Source of the DNA: Pogonophryne albipinna
Lineage: Eukaryota; Chordata; Actinopteri; Perciformes; Artedidraconidae
Assembly: GCA_028583405.1 (NCBI GenBank)
Contig: JAPTMU010000093.1
Span: 240,004-304,003, forward strand
DNA length: 64,000 nt
Reading direction: 5' to 3'
Program-made: the position numbers and the translations under genes
Part shown: positions 60,434 through 64,000 of the stretch, one piece after another
Layout of the letters: every line of letters begins with the position of its first letter
Numbering within the stretch: position 1 is the first letter of the stretch
The notes under the pieces: model-generated
What the model was told of the DNA's origin: nothing
What the model saw: only the letters and a program-made list of their open reading frames with translations
The model's database searches: none

Positions 60434-60918
60434 CACAGAGGGGACACATGTTGATGTAGAAGAGACATGAAGAAGAGGGGACACATGTTGATGTAGAAGA
60501 GACATGAAGAAGAGGGGACACATGTTGATGTAGAAGAGACATGAAGAAGAGGGGACACATGTTAATGTAGAAGAGACATGAAGAAGAGGGGACACATGTA
60601 AGAGGGGACACATGTTGATGTAGAAGAGACATGAAGAAGAGGGGACACATGTTGATGTAGAAGAGACATGAAGAAGAGGGGACACATGTTGATGTAGAAG
60701 AGACATGAAGAAGAGGGGACACATGTAAGAGGGGACACATGTTGATGTAGAAGAGACATGAAAAAGAGGGGACACATGTTGATGAAGAAGAGACATGAAG
60801 AAGAGGGGACACATGTTGATGTAGAAGAGACATGAAGAAGAGGGGACACATGTTGATGTAGAAGAGACATGAAGAAGAGGGGACACATGTTGATGTAGAA
60901 GAGACATGAAGAAGAGGG
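60434..60918 (+). repeat. minisatellite, 36-bp unit, about 13 copies
   Basis: Unit 'gaggggacacatgttgatgt' 'agaagagacatgaaga'. Two short units ('gtaagaggggacacatg', near 60598 and 60726). 36 is a multiple of 3, so several minus-strand frames stay open with a 12-residue period. These are not genes. The array starts inside the end of the dispersed repeat at 60165-60432. Confidence 0.96.
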
Positions 60919-60919
60919 G

Positions 60920-61425
60920 AGTTAAGTTATGTTTGGGTCGGATTTGTATGTTGACAATGTGGTTTTGAGCCAGGGGCCAGGCTCGAGGGCGAAGGCAGCG
61001 GCTGGGGGACTCAGGGGGCCGGGCAAGAAGGCGGCGACGGGACAGCTCCGGAGGACGGGCAGGAAGGCAGCACCGGGACAGCTCCGGAGGACGGGCAGGA
61101 AGGCGTCGTAGGCCGTGATGGGACCCCTCCAGTGTCAGCTGGATCGCCAGAGCACTGGGATCAAGAGCAGGAGCTGACGGGACCCTGGACGGAACATGGG
61201 CTGGTGTCAGTGGGATCCCCGACGGAGCAGGTGTCAGCGGGATAATCACCGGTGTTGCCGGGACAGGTGTTCCCGATTAAACAAGGGCTGGTGTCGGCAG
61301 GACCCTCGGCGTAGCACGTGTCGGCGGAACCCCCAACAGGACAGGATCTGGTGTTGGCAGGAAACCCGGCGGAGCAGGTGTCGGCTGGACCCCCAACGAA
61401 ACAGGTGTTGGCGGGACTCTTCCTC
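60920..61425 (+). repeat. GC-rich degenerate tandem sequence
   Basis: Irregular units of about 30 bp such as 'ggacagctccggaggacggg' and 'acaggtgttggcggga'. Open frames occur on both strands with Arg/Gly/Pro-rich composition. It may be a remnant of a repetitive transposon segment. No protein family recognised. Confidence 0.5.
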
Positions 61426-64000
61426 TCCTGCTGATGTTCAGGTGTATATCAGTATGTAGTGTCTCTACTTTAAAGATTCCTCTCCTGCTGATGTTCAGGT
61501 GTTTATCAGTATGTAGTGTCTCTACTTTAAAGAGTCCTCTCCTGCTGATGTTCAGGTGTATATCAGTATATAGTGTCTCTACTTTAAAGAGTCCTCTCCT
61601 GCTGATGTTCAGGTGTTTATCAGTATGTAGTGTCTCTACTTTAAATAGTCCTCTCCTGCTGATGTTCAGGTGTTTATCAGTATGTAGTGTCTCTACTTTA
61701 AAGAGTCCACTCCAGCTGATGTTCAGATGTATATCAGTATGTAGTGTCTCTACTTTAAAGAGTCCTCTCCTGCTGATGTTCAGGTGTATATCAGTATGTA
61801 GTGTCTCTACTTTAAGAGTCCTCTCCTGCTGATGTTCAGGTGTATATCAGTATGTAGTGTCTCTACTTTAAAGAGTCCTCTCCTGCTGATGTTCAGGTGT
61901 ATATCAGTATGTAGTGTCTCTACTTTAAAGAGTCCTCTCCTGCTGATGTTCAGGTGTATATCAGTATATAGTGTCTCTACTTTAAAGAGTCCTCTCCTGC
62001 TGATGTTCAGGTGTATATCAGTATGTAGTGTCTCTACTTTAAACAGTCCTCTCCTGCTGATGTTCAGGTGTATATCAGTATGTAGTGTCTCTACTTTAAA
62101 CAGTCCTCTCCTGCTGATGTTCAGGTGTATATCAGTATGTAGTGTCTCTACTTTAAAGAGTCCTCTCCTGCTGATATTCAGGTATATATCAGTATGTAGT
62201 GTCTCTACTTTAAAGAATCCTCTCCTGCTGATGTTCAGGTGTATATCAGTATGTAGTGTCTCTACTTTAAAGAGTCCTCTGATGTTCAGCTGTATATCAG
62301 TATGTAGTGTCTCTACTTTAAAGAGTCCTCTCCTGCTGATGTTCAGGTGTATATCAGTATGTATTGCCTCTACTTTAAAGAGTCCTCTCCTGCTGATGTT
62401 CAGGTGTATATCAGTATATAGTGTCTCTACCTTTAAGAGTCCTCTCCTGCTGATGTTCAGGTGTATATCAGTATGTAGTGTCTCTACTTTAAACAGTCCT
62501 CTCCTGCTGATGTCCAGGTGTATATCAGTATGTATTGCCTCTACTTTAAAGAGTCCTCTCCTGCTGATGTTCAGGTGTATATCAGTATGTATTGCCTCTA
62601 CTTTAAAGAGTCCTCTCCTGCTGATGTTCAGGTGTATATCAGTATATAGTGTCTCTACTTTAAAGAGTCCTCTCCTGCTGATGTTCAGGTGTATATCAGT
62701 ATGTAGTGTCTCTACTTTAAACAGTCCTCTCCTGCTGATGACCAGGTGTATATCAGTATGTATTGCCTCTACTTTAAAGAGTCCTCTCCTGCTGATGTTC
62801 AGGTGTTTATCAGTATGTAGTGTCTCTACTTTAAAGAGTCCTCTCCTGCTGATGTTCAGGTGTATATCAGTATATAGTGTCTCTACTTTAAAGAGTCCTC
62901 TCCTGCTGATGTTCAGGTGTTTATCAGTATGTAGTGTCTCTACTTTAAAGAGTCCTCTCCTGCTGATGTTCAGGTGTATATCAGTATGTATTGCCTCTAC
63001 TTTAAAGAGTCCTCTCCTGCTGATGTTCAGGTGTTTATCAGTATGTAGTGTCTCTACTTTAAAGAGTCCTCTCCTGCTGATGTTCAGGTGTATATCAGTA
63101 TGTAGTGTCTCTACTTTAAACAGTCCTCTCCTGCTGATGTTCAGGTGTATATCAGTATGTATTGCCTCTACTTTAAAGGAGTCCTCTCCTGCTGATGTTC
63201 AGGTGTATATCAGTATGTAGTGTCTCTACTTTAAACAGTCCTCTCCTGCTGATGTCCAGGTGTATATCAGTATGTAGTGTCTCTACTTTAAAGAGTCCTC
63301 TCCTGCTGATGTTCAGGTGTATATCAGTATGTAGTGTCTCTACTTTAAACAGTCCTCTCCTGCTGATGTCAGGTGTATATCAGTATGTATTGTCCTCTAC
63401 TTTAAAGAGTCCTCTCCTGCTGATGTTCAGGTGTATATCAGTATGTAGTGCCTCTACTTTAAAGAGTCCTCTCCTGCTGATGTTCAGGTGTATATCAGTA
63501 TATAGTGTCTCTACTTTAAAGAGTCCTCTCCTGCTGATGTTCAGGTGTATATCAGTATGTAGTGTCTCTACTTTAAACAGTCCTCTCCTGCTGATGAGCA
63601 GGTGTATATCAGTATGTATTGCCTCTACTTTAAAGAGTCCTCTCCTGCTGATGTTCAGGTGTATATCAGTATGTAGTGTCTCTACTTTAAAGAGTCCTCT
63701 CCTGCTGATGTTCAGGTGTATATCAGTATATAGTGTATCTACTTTAAAGAGTCCTCTCCTGCTGATGTTCAGGTGTTTATCAGTATGTAGTGTCTCTACT
63801 TTAAAGAGTCCTCTCCTGCTGATGTTCAGGTGTATATCAGTATGTATTGCCTCTACTTTAAAGAGTCCTCTCCTGCTGATGTTCAGGTGTTTATCAGTAT
63901 GTAGTGTCTCTACTTTAAAGAGTCCTCTCCTGCTGATGTTCAGGTGTATATCAGTATGTAGTGTCTCTACTTTAAACAGTCCTCTCCTGCTGATGTCCAG
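61425..64000 (+). repeat. minisatellite, 57-bp unit, about 45 copies, continues beyond the window
   Basis: Unit 'gagtcctctcctgctgatgt' 'tcaggtgtatatcagtatgt' 'agtgtctctactttaaa', with recurrent variants (tttatc/tatatc, gtattgcctc/gtagtgtctc, aacagt/aagagt) in runs that suggest higher-order blocks. 57 bp keeps the plus frame open for hundreds of codons with a 19-residue period. This is not a gene. Confidence 0.97.

Noticed and set aside
60386..61249. 287-codon minus-strand frame with Cys/Ser/His-rich repeats
   Set aside because: 36-bp minisatellite joined to GC-rich degenerate repeat. No supporting gene features.
61832..63220. 462-codon plus-strand frame with 19-residue repeats
   Set aside because: 57-bp minisatellite. 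The frame depends on the unit length being a multiple of three and slips at single-base changes.

Overview
The window is vertebrate nuclear DNA, almost certainly from a teleost fish. The coding signal is a minus-strand, intron-rich gene with canonical GT-AG junctions. The rest is dense in teleost-type repeats: hAT elements with 8-bp target duplications, L2/Rex-like LINE remains, tRNA-derived SINEs, MITEs, (CA)n tracts and many minisatellites. No bacterial gene, tRNA gene, rRNA or CRISPR array is present.

The main gene is the 5' part of collagen alpha-1(XII), col12a1, read right to left from the ATG at 50089 to an exon ending at 719. It then continues beyond the left edge. I placed 15 coding exons (3437 nt, 1145 complete codons plus 2 nt) that join in one open frame. 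They encode a signal peptide, FN3-1, a short linker, VWA-1, FN3-2, VWA-2 and then five complete FN3 domains and most of a sixth. This is the N-terminal order of the long form of collagen XII. The first 14 introns are all phase 1, so nearly every exon can be skipped or duplicated without breaking the frame. From memory of the human protein, the short isoform omits about residues 25-1188, which corresponds to nearly everything after exon 1 here.

Introns carry most of the sequence. Intron 13 (3.4-8.5 kb) has a broken LINE with an insertion inside its reverse transcriptase. Intron 12 (8.7-21.4 kb) has two 16-bp minisatellites with related units and a hAT element that itself contains a solo LTR; both insertions have intact target duplications. 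Intron 11 has a hAT element swollen by a 33-bp minisatellite. Exon 11 lies between two arrays of the same 74-bp unit in opposite orientation, forming a large inverted repeat. Intron 7 has a TIR element between 19-bp direct repeats. Intron 5 is almost entirely one repeat element.

Upstream of col12a1, 51.0-55.9 kb holds another hAT-like copy, a (CA)n tract, a MITE fragment and a 1.1-kb polypyrimidine tract. At 55.9-58.1 kb, four in-frame minus-strand exons with a stop codon and a poly(A) signal form the 3' part of a second gene. It resembles the teleost-expanded 'SAMD3-like' family of uncharacterised proteins, and it sits between repeat-rich blocks that may be ends of a carrier transposon. From 58.1 to 64 kb there are a local tandem duplication, MITE copies, a 36-bp minisatellite, a GC-rich degenerate repeat and a 57-bp minisatellite running off the right edge.

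Most long open frames are translations of minisatellites or antisense shadows and are not called as genes. I see no convincing new biological system. The best leads are the SAMD3-like gene in a repeat-rich setting, the inverted arrays around exon 11, the two related 16-bp minisatellites, and the 19-bp repeats flanking the 34.6-35.6 kb element.
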